Positions 55,420 to 64,000 of a stretch of DNA of 64,000 bases are shown in pieces. Both the position numbers and the translations under genes were made by a program. Under the pieces are notes generated by a model that was given only the letters and a program-made list of their open reading frames with translations, did no database searches and was not told the DNA's origin. Source of the DNA: Planktothricoides raciborskii GIHE-MW2 (lineage in GTDB: Bacteria > Cyanobacteriota > Cyanobacteriia > Cyanobacteriales > Laspinemataceae). Position 1 is the stretch's first letter. Each line of letters opens with the position of its first letter. The stretch spans positions 2,646,001-2,710,000 of the forward strand of contig NZ_CP159837.1 in the NCBI RefSeq assembly GCF_040564635.1, in the 5' to 3' direction.

Positions 55420-55448
55420 CACTGTCTACCTTTGGGTAACTTTGTCCA

Positions 55449-55823
55449 GAGTTTTACGAGCGGTGATAAACCAACTTATTTTTGCTCTCGGTGAAACTGC
55501 CAAAATTGTCGCGGTTCTCAGGTTTTTTAGGCGATCGCGTTTCTTTTTTTGGCTGAAAATTTTTTGGGATCAAAATATATCTGCTGAAGATATCTGCTGA
55601 AGATGCAATTTGAAAGCTGGGAATTTGGCGGCGATCGATTCAGATGATATCTGTAAATAATCTAAACAAATCAGTAAGACTGCATATCTATATTATCTAT
55701 ATTAAGTTAGATTAAGGTAGCGAAAATTCAGTTAATATCGGGTGGTCAATGCCCACCCGATGTCATTATCATCACCAAAAAACCAGCAAAAATCAAGCAA
55801 TTTAACCGGATTAATTTTGGCGA
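55449..55823. other. Intergenic region
   Basis: AT-rich with one HIP1-like site (about 55530), a short direct repeat ATCTGCTGAAGAT (about 55577-55605) and an inverted GGTGGTCA..TGCCCACC-like repeat near 55740. No gene seen. Confidence 0.5.
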
Positions 55824-57323
55824 TTAACTCCTCTGAGGTTCAGGGATAGAAATGTCAATTGAATTGACGTTATTTGTGGGATTTAAACTAGACAAAGGAG
55901 GCTGAATTGCCGGATCATTGCCCACCACTAAGGTGACAATTTTATCGGGCTGTAAATATTGTTCAGCGACTCTTTGGACATCCGCAATGGTCGTGGCTTC
56001 AACTCCATTTTGATACTGAAAGATAAAATCTTGGGGATAGTTGTAATACTCATACCGCATTAAACGCGATAAGGTTTGACCGGGAGATTGAAAATTAAAC
56101 ACGAAAGAATTCAAGGTGGAATCTTTGGCGTAGTTTAACTCAGTCTGGGTAATGGGTTCGCGGCGAATTTGTTCAATTTCGCTGAATACGGCTTGAATGA
56201 ATGCAACCGTTGCCTCAGAACGGGTTTGACCCCCAGCTAAGAAAATCCCCGGATAGTCAAAGCGAGGACTCCAATAAGCATAGACAGAATAGGCTAGACC
56301 TTTTTCAGACCTGACTTTGTTAAACATTCGGCCTCCAAAGCCATTAAGTACCCCATTGAGTACGGATAAAGCGGTGTAGTCAGGACTATCTAATTGACCG
56401 CCTAAATGTCCCATTTGCACATAACTTTGGGTAAGCTGAGGCTGATTAACAAAAAATATGCCACCGGGTTTGGCTGGGTTTGCCAATACTGGTGGTGACT
56501 GATTGATAGCCGCAACATTGGGGTTAGGTTTCCAGTTGCCTAGTTGCTGTTCGATTAGCGATCGCATCTCTTGGGAATTAAAATCTCCCACAATCCCTAG
56601 GATGATATTATTAGGATGAAAATAAGCCTGATAAAATTTCAGCAAATCTTGACGAGAAATATTATCTAGATGCTGATATTCTATGGTGCGAGCATAAGGG
56701 CTTTCACTCCCATAAATCAATTTTTGAAATTCTCGTCCGGCGATTTCATTCGGATCGTCATTCCGCCGAGAAATTGCCCCGCGCCGTTGGTTTTTGGCTA
56801 AGTCAATTTTATCTTGGGGAAAAATCGGTTCTCGGAGGACTTCCGCAAATAAGCCAAACACTTCTGGCAGGTCTTCACTTAAGGCGGTAAAACTCACACT
56901 GCCGACATCACTATCCACAGAGCTTTCTACAGCGGCTGCCCGCAGTTCTAATAACTCATTCATTTGCTCCGCCGGATGACTTTTGCTGCCACCGGAACGC
57001 ATCACCTCACCCATAATATTCGCTAGTCCAACTTGATCGCCCGGTTCTAAGCGATCGCCCGTCTTAATAAATGCTTGACCGCTGACCAAAGGCAGTTCGC
57101 GATCTTCCATTAAAAACACCGTTAACCCATTATCAAGTTGATAGCGGGTATAGTCAGGAATTTTAATTTCTGGTAAAGGCGGCAATTTTAAATCTGTATA
57201 ATGTTTGGCTTGCTCTGCTTTTACTGGTGACAATAATAACAATATAAAAGCAAAAGCAATAGCCAAAATTATCAAGACAAAATTACTTTTTGCTTTCACC
57301 ATTTTTGCATTGGAGTTGAGCAT
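55824..57323 (-). CDS. M16 family peptidase, inactive-type subunit
   Basis: 499 residues from ATG 57323 (TTG 57362 and ATG 57302 are alternatives). A signal/TM segment (FVLIILAIAFAFILLLLSPVKA) precedes two M16 halves. At the position of the HxxEH zinc motif the protein has GEVMRSGGSKSHPAEQMNEL, so it lacks the metal ligands. R/Y-pair features of the second half are present (MFNKVRSEKGLAYSVYAYWS). Such non-catalytic subunits pair with an active M16 subunit to make a peptidase chamber. The active partner is encoded just upstream on the same strand. Confidence 0.9.
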   Translation of the reverse strand: MLNSNAKMVKAKSNFVLIILAIAFAFILLLLSPVKAEQAKHYTDLKLPPLPEIKIPDYTRYQLDNGLTVFLMEDRELPLVSGQAFIKTGDRLEPGDQVGLANIMGEVMRSGGSKSHPAEQMNELLELRAAAVESSVDSDVGSVSFTALSEDLPEVFGLFAEVLREPIFPQDKIDLAKNQRRGAISRRNDDPNEIAGREFQKLIYGSESPYARTIEYQHLDNISRQDLLKFYQAYFHPNNIILGIVGDFNSQEMRSLIEQQLGNWKPNPNVAAINQSPPVLANPAKPGGIFFVNQPQLTQSYVQMGHLGGQLDSPDYTALSVLNGVLNGFGGRMFNKVRSEKGLAYSVYAYWSPRFDYPGIFLAGGQTRSEATVAFIQAVFSEIEQIRREPITQTELNYAKDSTLNSFVFNFQSPGQTLSRLMRYEYYNYPQDFIFQYQNGVEATTIADVQRVAEQYLQPDKIVTLVVGNDPAIQPPLSSLNPTNNVNSIDISIPEPQRS

Positions 57324-57451
57324 AAATTTCTCACAGTGTTGATTAGGACTAAAGGGAGACAATGGTTATTTGTTAGTTTTTATTTGTTAGTTGTTAGTTG
57401 TTGTTTGGGGAAGGCATCAAACAACAACTAACAACTAACAACTAACAGCTT

Positions 57452-59170
57452 TTACTCAGTCGGCAGTAAGCGACCAATGGTGCGATTTTCTGGGACAAAA
57501 GTGGCTTGAGCGATGCGTTGAATGTCGGCGGCGGTGACAGCTTCAATACTTTCCAGTTGTTTAAACAGGTTTTGCCAAGACCCGGTTTTGACCTGATATT
57601 CCACCAGCAGACTCGCCATCCCAGAATTAGAATTGAGCGATCGCAACAAATCAGCCCTTGCCTTAGTTTTTGCCCGTTCTAGTTCTAAATCTGACACAGG
57701 TTCATTGGTTAAGCGTTCAATTTCTGTATGTAATGCTTTGGCGACTTCTTCCACCGTATGACCGGGCGCAGTCAGAGCATAAAATAGCAGCAAATTCGGA
57801 TATTTATTCCCCGGAAAGCCACTAAAACCCTGAGCATTCAAAGCTAATTGCTTTTCTTCGATCAAAGACTTGTAAATCCTTGAAGTTCGACCATCACTGA
57901 GAATAGCGGTAATCATGTCATAAACCGCATTATCCCGATCGTTAACCGCCGGTCGGTGATATCCTTCCAAATACCAAGGCTGAGTCGGTAAGCGCAAAGT
58001 CACTTCCCGGGGTTGGGTTTGCGGTGGCTCAACTTGTTCAACTTGGGGGGGAGTCGAGGGGGGGGCGGGATAACGACCAAAATAAATGTTCGCCAAGCGC
58101 TTGACTTCTGCGGGGTCAACATCTCCCACGATCGCGATCGTCATATTGTTCGGAGTGTAGTAAGTCTCGAAAAACTCCCGGACATCTGCTCTGGTGAGAT
58201 TTTGTAGGTCTTGAGGATAGCCAATCACCGGGTTGCGATAGGGATGAACCTGAAATGCTTCGGCCAGAAATACTTCCACCATCTGACCAATGGGCGAATT
58301 ATCAGTCCGCAGACGCCGTTCTTCCAAGATCACCTGCTTTTCTTTATAAAATTCCCGAAATACTGGCTCCAGGAAGCGCTCAGACTCCAAAGACATCCAC
58401 AGTTCTAACTTATTCGCGGGAAAACTATAAAAATAACGGGTGGCATCGGCAGAAGTGGTGGCATTGAGTCCCACCCCGCCGGACTGTTGCACTATTTGAC
58501 CAAATTGATTTTGAATAATATATTTAGACGCTTCCGTTTCTACCTGGGCAAATTCTGCCTTTAATTTCGCCACTTCTGAGGGGCGATTGGCTTTTTCAGC
58601 CGCAGAAATGCGATCGTTAATCTCATCCAGCTTGTTCAGCAGTTCTTTTTCAGCGGCATAGTTCGTGGTGCCAATTTTCGTCGTGCCTTTAAAGGCGAGA
58701 TGTTCCAGAAAGTGAGCCACCCCAGTTTTACCCACAGGTTCATTTGCCCCACCCACGTCGGCGTAGGTGATGAAGGAGACAACTGGCGCTTCATGTCGTT
58801 CTAGGACAATAAATTTAAGTCCATTGTCTAGACGAAATTCGGTGACTTTTTGTTTTACCCGGTCTAAGTAGGGCTGAATGGATGATGTGGGTGCTGGTTG
58901 GACGGGCTTAAACTCATCGGTTCTCGCCGCTGCTGGGGTGGGGAAAGTTGCCCAGCCCAGCAGCATGACCGCGAGGAGGATGCCCACAAGTAAGGTTGCC
59001 CTGGGGAAATTTGGCCATTTCCAAGGCCGATGGTTGGTTCTCTGGTAGTGGGATTCGCTGGTTTGGTTGGGCGATCGCCAAGCGTCCAGAAACCGGGTTT
59101 CTTTAAGAAACCCGGTTTCTTGCCAATTCAGTTGTGGTTTCGGCGAAAATGTTTGTTTAGTCAGTGTCAT
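57452..59170 (-). CDS. M16 family zinc peptidase, active subunit
   Basis: 572 residues. After a TM/signal segment (about 50-75, ATLLVGILLAVMLLGWATFP) the zinc site is HFLEHLAFKGTTKIGTTNYA (HxxEH) with the distal Glu in LWMSLESERFLEPVFREFYK. Processing-peptidase-like enzyme in the envelope, probably heterodimeric with the following gene 128 bases downstream. The 50 residues before the TM contain QETGFLKETRFLDAW, which is the translation of an inserted AGAAACC(G/C)GGTTTCT palindrome pair. The gap to the next gene carries TTGTTAG heptamers. Confidence 0.93.
   Translation of the reverse strand: MTLTKQTFSPKPQLNWQETGFLKETRFLDAWRSPNQTSESHYQRTNHRPWKWPNFPRATLLVGILLAVMLLGWATFPTPAAARTDEFKPVQPAPTSSIQPYLDRVKQKVTEFRLDNGLKFIVLERHEAPVVSFITYADVGGANEPVGKTGVAHFLEHLAFKGTTKIGTTNYAAEKELLNKLDEINDRISAAEKANRPSEVAKLKAEFAQVETEASKYIIQNQFGQIVQQSGGVGLNATTSADATRYFYSFPANKLELWMSLESERFLEPVFREFYKEKQVILEERRLRTDNSPIGQMVEVFLAEAFQVHPYRNPVIGYPQDLQNLTRADVREFFETYYTPNNMTIAIVGDVDPAEVKRLANIYFGRYPAPPSTPPQVEQVEPPQTQPREVTLRLPTQPWYLEGYHRPAVNDRDNAVYDMITAILSDGRTSRIYKSLIEEKQLALNAQGFSGFPGNKYPNLLLFYALTAPGHTVEEVAKALHTEIERLTNEPVSDLELERAKTKARADLLRSLNSNSGMASLLVEYQVKTGSWQNLFKQLESIEAVTAADIQRIAQATFVPENRTIGRLLPTE
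59088..59120. repeat. Palindromic repeat inside the M16 coding region
   Basis: AGAAACCGGGTTTCT (59088-59102) and AGAAACCCGGTTTCT (59106-59120), three bases apart, match the dispersed family at 7339, 40742 and 44108. They are read in frame as part of the N-terminal cytoplasmic segment. Confidence 0.9.
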
Positions 59171-59358
59171 TTTTAACGGGTTTAGTTTAAGGTTGTGGGA
59201 GTAATAGAGGTGACATGGTGCGGCAAAAGACCAGAAAAGGCAGTGGCGCCTCCGGGCAATCTTAACAATCTATTAAAGTTTGCCCATTTTCCGCTTGATT
59301 CGTTGGACAATTAAGTAGAAAGGATGAGCAATTTCATCCGGCATTGTCTATTTAAATT

Positions 59359-59976
59359 ATGCAAGCGATGAACCAAATTACTTCCGGCATAGAGTCGCAA
59401 ACTCGGACTAAAATTCTTCAGGCGGCTCAGAAATTGTTTGCCCACAAGGGCTACAATGGCACCACCACTAGGGATCTCGCTCACGAGGCCGGGGTGGCAG
59501 AAGGGACTATTTTTCGACATTTTCCCCATAAAAAAGCAATTTTGGTGGAGTTAGCCACCGAGGGCTGGATCGAAATCCTCACGGACTTATTAACTGAATT
59601 AAGTGAAATGGGCAGCTATAAAGCGGTGGGTCAGGTGATGCGCCGCCGAATGTTGAATTTGCATAAAAATGGTGATTTGATGCGGGTTTGCTTTCTGGAA
59701 GCACAGTTTCACCCCGAATTACGCGATCGCATCCAAAGTGAAGTCATTGCCAAAATGACTGATGTGGCCGAGGCATTCTTTCAAACCGCAATGGACAAAG
59801 GCATTTATCGGCGGATGAATCCTAAATTTGTGGCTCAGGTCTTTTTGGGGATGTTTGCGATCGCCGGGTTTAGCTACAACACCATCTTGGCAGAAAGTTC
59901 ATCGCCACTTGCTCAGAAAGAAATGGCCGAAGGACTGGCCGATATTTTCCTCAATGGGGTTTTGGCTAAAGATTAA
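59359..59976 (+). CDS. TetR/AcrR family transcriptional regulator
   Basis: 205 residues (ATG 59359; ATG 59368 also possible). The DNA-binding domain is typical: TRTKILQAAQKLFAHKGYNG, TTTRDLAHEAGVAEGTIFRH and FPHKKAILVE. The C-terminal ligand domain is helical and unassigned. It is divergent from the M16 peptidase operon across 190 bases, so it may control that operon as well as itself. It overlaps the convergent DUF4332 gene by 11 bases at the 3' end. Confidence 0.93.
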   Translation: MQAMNQITSGIESQTRTKILQAAQKLFAHKGYNGTTTRDLAHEAGVAEGTIFRHFPHKKAILVELATEGWIEILTDLLTELSEMGSYKAVGQVMRRRMLNLHKNGDLMRVCFLEAQFHPELRDRIQSEVIAKMTDVAEAFFQTAMDKGIYRRMNPKFVAQVFLGMFAIAGFSYNTILAESSSPLAQKEMAEGLADIFLNGVLAKD

Positions 59977-60382
59977 CTTTAACCAATAACTTCGCCTCTT
60001 GTACCCATTGAGCCACTAGATCCGGTGTGGGACAGAGATCCTTGCGTTGCATCATCGCCACTTGTACCCGTAAAATCTGTTGATGAATTTTATACACGGG
60101 CATCTGGGCCAGTAATTTCACTGAGCCCACTCCCGCATGAAGTAACAGTCCACTATATTGACAGCCCACGGTGGGAATACCGGCTAACTCAGCCAATGCC
60201 ACCCATTTATTGACATACTGAACATGGATGCCTAAGTGATGTGCCAGAGCTAATTTACGCTCTGGGGTGTTGGCATTTTTGAGCAGTTTACCCGTGGTCG
60301 CAATACCTTGCTGTTTTAATTCAGCTTGGTGGCGATCGCTCAATCCAGGTAATTGAGAAATCGGCCAACTCCGCAATTTCAT
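59966..60382 (-). CDS. DUF4332 (helix-hairpin-helix) protein
   Basis: 138 residues from ATG 60382 (GTG 60397 in frame is possible). Two helix-hairpin-helix-like units: ISQLPGLSDRHQAELKQQGI, then TTGKLLKNA, and LAELAGIPTVGCQYSGLLLH with AGVGSVKLLAQMP. This is the DUF4332 layout, resembling DNA-binding HhH domains of polymerases, but its role is unknown. Small, soluble, conserved in cyanobacteria. Convergent with the TetR gene and divergent from pepP. Confidence 0.85.
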   Translation of the reverse strand: MKLRSWPISQLPGLSDRHQAELKQQGIATTGKLLKNANTPERKLALAHHLGIHVQYVNKWVALAELAGIPTVGCQYSGLLLHAGVGSVKLLAQMPVYKIHQQILRVQVAMMQRKDLCPTPDLVAQWVQEAKLLVKVNL

Positions 60383-60450
60383 ATCACAGTTTTTCACCTT
60401 TTTTTAGAGCATATAATCCTAGCATATTGACTCCAGGAATTTTTTAAATC

Positions 60451-61878
60451 ATGCCAGCCACCAGCCCGAATCCGATCGTAGAAACCTTAAAAAATCGCCG
60501 CCAACAACTGGCTCAACTGATATCATTTCCAGTCATCCTCTGGTCAGGAAAGCCATCATCCCGAAATTTTCCCCATAATACTTTTCCCTTTCGTCCCAGC
60601 AGTCATTTTCTTTATTTCGCCGGGTTGCCCGTTGAAGATGCCGCAATTCGTTTAGACTCCGGGAAACTAGAACTGTTTATGGATGACCCCAACCCAGAAA
60701 GTACCCTCTGGCATGGGGTCATGCCCACCAGAGCACAAATTGCCGAAGCCATTGGCGCTGATGCAGCTTTTCCCAAGCAGGAGTTAGCGTCACGGGCGAC
60801 TGGGGCAGCAACAATTATGGTGCAAGATAGCGCCACTCGTGCGGAACAGTATATGGTCCGCAATATGGTTCGCCATTCCGTTCAGCCAAAGTGCTCCGCA
60901 CCGCTTCCGCGAACGGACGATCGTTATGACGATCGCTATAAAGAGATAGATTTGCAATTAGCCCAGGCGATCGCCACCGTCCGTCTGACTCACGACCAAA
61001 TAGCCCTATCCCAGTTAATGTCTGCTGCTGCTTGTACAATGCAAGCCCATTTAGCCGGAATGATGGCCACACCGAGAGCAAAAACCGAGGCAATGGTGCG
61101 GGCAGCAATGGAAGGAGTGCTGATTGCCAACAATATGCAATGCGCTTACAACAGCATTGTCACCGTGCATGGGGAAGTTTTGCATAATCAGGTCTATCAC
61201 CACCCCCTACAACCGGGAGACTTATTGTTAGTTGATTTAGGTGCGGAAACAGCTTCCGGTTGGGCCGCTGACGTGACCAGAACTTGGCCGGTTTCTGGCA
61301 AATTTTCTCCCACCCAACGAGATATCTATGATATCGTCTTAGCCGCCCATGATGCTTGTATTGCCTACGCCCGTCCTGGGGTGGAATATCAGGATATTCA
61401 TTTATTAGCCTGTCGGGTGATTGCTGAAGGTTTGGTCAATTTAGGCATTTTAAAAGGGCAGCCAGAAGATTTGGTAGAAATGGACGCCCATGCCCTATTT
61501 TTCCCGCACGGCATCGGGCATTTACTAGGGTTGGACGTCCATGATATGGAAGACTTAGGCGATATTGCTGGGTATGAAACCGGACGAGTGAGGAGCGATC
61601 GCTTTGGCTTATGTTTTTTGCGACTCAATCGACCCTTGCGAGCGGGAATGCTGGTGACAATTGAACCTGGGTTTTATCAAGTTCCGGCGATTTTGAATCA
61701 GCCAGAAAATCGGAATAAATATAAAGATGTGGTCAACTGGGAGTATTTGGCCAAATTTGCTGATGTCAGAGGGATTCGCATCGAAGATGATGTCTTAATC
61801 ACCGACGGGCGATCGGAAACCCTAACGGCAGATTTGCCCACAAATCCCCATATCATTGAGCAAATTATTCAAGGTTAA
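60451..61878 (+). CDS. pepP: Xaa-Pro aminopeptidase (M24B)
   Basis: 475 residues. Removes the N-terminal residue before proline. The N-terminal creatinase-like domain has FPFRPSSHFLYFAGLPVEDA. The pita-bread catalytic domain carries all five metal ligands: Asp in LLLVDLGAE, Asp in AADVTRTWP, His in FPHGIGHLLGLDVHDMED, Glu in TIEPGFYQV and Glu in GIRIEDDVLI. A stretch at about residues 143-168 (RHSVQPKCSAPLPRTDDRYD) is encoded by repeat-like DNA (60870-60945) and looks like an insertion in the linker between the domains. Otherwise standard. Confidence 0.95.
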   Translation: MPATSPNPIVETLKNRRQQLAQLISFPVILWSGKPSSRNFPHNTFPFRPSSHFLYFAGLPVEDAAIRLDSGKLELFMDDPNPESTLWHGVMPTRAQIAEAIGADAAFPKQELASRATGAATIMVQDSATRAEQYMVRNMVRHSVQPKCSAPLPRTDDRYDDRYKEIDLQLAQAIATVRLTHDQIALSQLMSAAACTMQAHLAGMMATPRAKTEAMVRAAMEGVLIANNMQCAYNSIVTVHGEVLHNQVYHHPLQPGDLLLVDLGAETASGWAADVTRTWPVSGKFSPTQRDIYDIVLAAHDACIAYARPGVEYQDIHLLACRVIAEGLVNLGILKGQPEDLVEMDAHALFFPHGIGHLLGLDVHDMEDLGDIAGYETGRVRSDRFGLCFLRLNRPLRAGMLVTIEPGFYQVPAILNQPENRNKYKDVVNWEYLAKFADVRGIRIEDDVLITDGRSETLTADLPTNPHIIEQIIQG

Positions 61879-61966
61879 CTATAGGGCGATCGCAGTGAGG
61901 ACTCCCTCCGGGACGCAACGCGATCGCAGCTTTCGCGTTGCGGAGCAATATCGCAGGGGAGAAAAT

Positions 61967-62221
61967 TTACAACACATATCGCGGATTTGGCACACAGCCA
62001 CGTTTTTCACAATTAGGATCGTCCTGATTGTCTTGATCCGCTTTTTGCTTGGCTTGTCTTTTTTCTGCGAGGGAAAAGTTGTGGATTTTCTCCCTCTGTT
62101 GCGCCTGATTCCAACTGGTGCTAATCAAATGTTCAATGCCAGTGCCTAAACCCACCACCAGTAAGAGAGATAAGCACCCACAAGGAGACATTAACTTGAA
62201 AAATTTTTGTTGTGCTACCAT
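61967..62221 (-). CDS. Small putative secreted or membrane protein
   Basis: 84 residues, ATG 62221 preceded by CAGGGA at a suitable distance. It has a hydrophobic segment (CLSLLLVVGLGTGIEHLI) near the N-terminus, then a charged Gln/Lys/Asp-rich part and a C-terminal Cys pair (NCEKRGCVPNPRYVL). This could be a small exported or membrane-tethered protein. I know no family. It lies alone in a 1-kb gap. Confidence 0.45.
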   Translation of the reverse strand: MVAQQKFFKLMSPCGCLSLLLVVGLGTGIEHLISTSWNQAQQREKIHNFSLAEKRQAKQKADQDNQDDPNCEKRGCVPNPRYVL

Positions 62222-62941
62222 GGTTTTTTTCCCTGGAATCCTGAGTATGTAAGCGTAAAAAATTCCTATATGACCGGAAAATTACGGTATCTTGATTTAA
62301 ACATAAAGTTTCCCTCAATTCAACACTTATCAACACTGAATTTTTATATAGAAAACCGGGTATCTAGTCAGTAATAGGAGTCAAATACTTCATGGGTGTT
62401 GCCCGTAAAAACTCGGACATAATCGATCAAGAGCTTATGGGATGTATTCTATTGTACATTTTTTTATATTTCGGATCAAGCCATGCTAAATCTTGATTTC
62501 ATGGGTGATCGCCGACTCCTGTTGTGGACTTATTGCTGAATTATTATATCCACTTGAGTTAGATCGGCAATTTTTCCGGGTATAATTTTCAGTAGCCACA
62601 ATGATTTTCTCCGTGAAAACACTTACGCAAAATTCAGATCTAAAATAATCAAATTTTTATCCATAAAAATTCATCCCCTTCAGTTATTTTTAACTTAATC
62701 AGGTACAAATATCAACAAATCGTCACCCTCGCCTCAGTAATATAAACCTCTAAATTGCGTGCGAAAAACAGGCTACCATATATTTAATCGCCAGACATTA
62801 AATTTCGTACCTCATCACCCTCAAATTTTTTATCAAAGACACGAACAAAAGACACGATGTTTGCTCCCCAAAGATTCAAGACCAGGAAATTGATAACTTA
62901 AAAATTTAAATGATTACAATAAATCTTCAATAATCGCCGAC
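62222..62941. other. AT-rich intergenic region
   Basis: About 720 bases with no convincing gene on either strand. It contains a degenerate ACCGGGT palindrome (about 62355). Nothing else recognised. Confidence 0.5.
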
Positions 62942-63988
62942 TTAATCCTCAAAAATAGCACCGCGCTGTAAACAATCCTGTCTCATCGCCTCAGATAAGC
63001 CTAAATTTTCTCGAAATCGGGCATTTTTTAACATTGTTTCGGTAAAAATAACCCGACTTAAGTTCGTATTGTGGAGCACAGCGCCAGTTAGATTCGCACC
63101 AGTGATATCTGCATTGGTCAAATTAGCGCCAGTTAAATTGACTCTGGTTAACTTGGCCCCGAAAAGATAAGCACTGGTTAAATTCGCCTCTGTCAAATTC
63201 GCATCCGTGAGATTGACACCACTCAGATTTGTGCGTAAATCCGCCCCAGTTAAATCAGCGCCATTCAGATTAGCATCAGACAGATTAGCATTAATCATTT
63301 GAGCATAGCGTAAGCAAGCTTGCCGCAAATTGGCGCGGCGCAAATTTGCCAATTCCAGATACGCATGACTCAGGTTCACTTCACTTAAATCCGCCTGACC
63401 TAAATCCGCATAATGTAAATCAAGATTACTAAGGTCAGAACAGGCAAAATCTTCAATGGGGTTAATTCCTAAACTTTTTGCCAAGGCAATAAAATCATCC
63501 GTGTTGGATTCTAAAAACAATTCTCGTGCCAGAGAAACCAACTGTAGCTGGTACTCTCTGGCTTTTTGTTGGTTTCCCATCGATTTGTAGGCTAATTTTA
63601 AGCTGGCTAGATTTTTCCCTTGAGAAGTTTTGTCTTGCATTTGCTGGGTAATCACTAAACACCTTTCTTGCGCGGCGATCGCCTGTGACCAAGATTCTAA
63701 GCGGGCATAAACCGTTCCGAGATTAAATAAAGCATGGGCTTGTCCTCGCGGGTCTTGCAGTTCCACAGCGATGCGATAATGTTCTTGATAACAGGCGATC
63801 GCCGCAGACAAATCCCCTAATTTTTGATACCCCACCCCTAAATTGCCCAGGGTAGCCGCTTCTTTGCCCCGGTCTTTCAGTTCTTGATACTTTTGTCTGG
63901 CTTGTTGCCACAGTTGCATGGCTGAATCCACTTCACCTTGATGATATTGCTCAATTCCTTGTTTTAGGAGCAAGTCAGCTTCAGACAT
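62942..63988 (-). CDS. TPR and pentapeptide-repeat protein
   Basis: 348 residues. Residues 1-155 form about four TPR units (EAATLGNLGVGYQKLGDLSA, AHALFNLGTVYARLESWSQA). Residues 180-325 are pentapeptide repeats of the A(D/N)LXX type (DLSNLDLHYADLGQADLSEV, GANLTNADITGANLTGAVLH), which fold into a right-handed beta-helix. No signal peptide. These domain pairs are common in cyanobacteria and probably serve protein binding; no enzyme activity is expected. The start is near the right edge of the window. Confidence 0.92.
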   Translation of the reverse strand: MSEADLLLKQGIEQYHQGEVDSAMQLWQQARQKYQELKDRGKEAATLGNLGVGYQKLGDLSAAIACYQEHYRIAVELQDPRGQAHALFNLGTVYARLESWSQAIAAQERCLVITQQMQDKTSQGKNLASLKLAYKSMGNQQKAREYQLQLVSLARELFLESNTDDFIALAKSLGINPIEDFACSDLSNLDLHYADLGQADLSEVNLSHAYLELANLRRANLRQACLRYAQMINANLSDANLNGADLTGADLRTNLSGVNLTDANLTEANLTSAYLFGAKLTRVNLTGANLTNADITGANLTGAVLHNTNLSRVIFTETMLKNARFRENLGLSEAMRQDCLQRGAIFED

Positions 63989-64000
63989 TGTTCAACACCA

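Larger units (their letters stand above)
53922..55448 (+). mobile_element. TnpB-carrying element with 16-bp inverted repeats
   Basis: The ends TGGACAGAGTTACCCA (53922-53937) and TGGGTAACTTTGTCCA (55433-55448) are inverted repeats with one mismatch. The only coding content is a broken tnpB and there is no tnpA. Typical IS200/IS605 elements lack terminal inverted repeats, so the element may be a non-autonomous unit moved by another transposase, or the repeats may be hairpin ends. Confidence 0.65.

Overview
The window comes from a cyanobacterium, probably a filamentous Oscillatoriales-type genome. The octamer GCGATCGC (HIP1) is scattered through nearly all ordinary genes. The gene families are cyanobacterial (COP23 lipoprotein, flavodiiron protein, PAS-rich kinases, Uma2/DUF820, pentapeptide repeats). 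Intergenic DNA is packed with palindromic repeats and heptanucleotide tandem repeats. The genus is not determined.

Layout. 1-9.3 kb: a multi-PAS histidine kinase cut by the left edge, a REC-GAF-histidine kinase and a solute-binding lipoprotein. 9.5-25.1 kb: housekeeping and envelope genes (Rieske lipoprotein, SUMT, ABC-class ATPase, alpha/beta hydrolase, Uma2 nuclease, Ser/Thr kinase with PPC domain, COP23 protein, orphan antitoxin, double-protease/TPR lipoprotein, RuvB), separated by dense repeat arrays. 25.6-40.6 kb: a surface-polysaccharide cluster with an ABC exporter (Wzm/Wzt), two sulfotransferases, four glycosyltransferases and methyltransferases, interrupted by a HEPN/MNT toxin-antitoxin pair. 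40.8-45.0 kb: a mosaic of toxin-antitoxin debris (two hicB copies, decayed antitoxins, yhaV fragments), a putative regulator behind a double 20-bp palindromic operator, and a candidate non-coding RNA. 45.1-47.2 kb: a universal stress protein, then an ftsH and a flavodiiron gene that have both lost their 5' parts at one junction. 48.6-53.8 kb: a three-gene operon (see below). 53.9-55.4 kb: a broken TnpB element with terminal inverted repeats. 55.8-64 kb: paired M16 peptidases, a TetR regulator, a DUF4332 protein, Xaa-Pro aminopeptidase and a TPR/pentapeptide protein.

The most interesting system is the operon at 48593-53805. It encodes a GH31 protein with the hallmark of alpha-1,4-glucan lyase, plus two proteins that together match the beta-propeller and cupin halves of fungal aldos-2-ulose dehydratase (pyranosone dehydratase). 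Together they would make a cytosolic anhydrofructose pathway: glycogen or maltodextrin to 1,5-anhydro-D-fructose, then dehydration towards ascopyrone M and microthecin. The coding regions lack HIP1 and sit between a deletion scar and a TnpB relic, consistent with horizontal acquisition. The functional claim rests on recognising the families from sequence and has not been tested.
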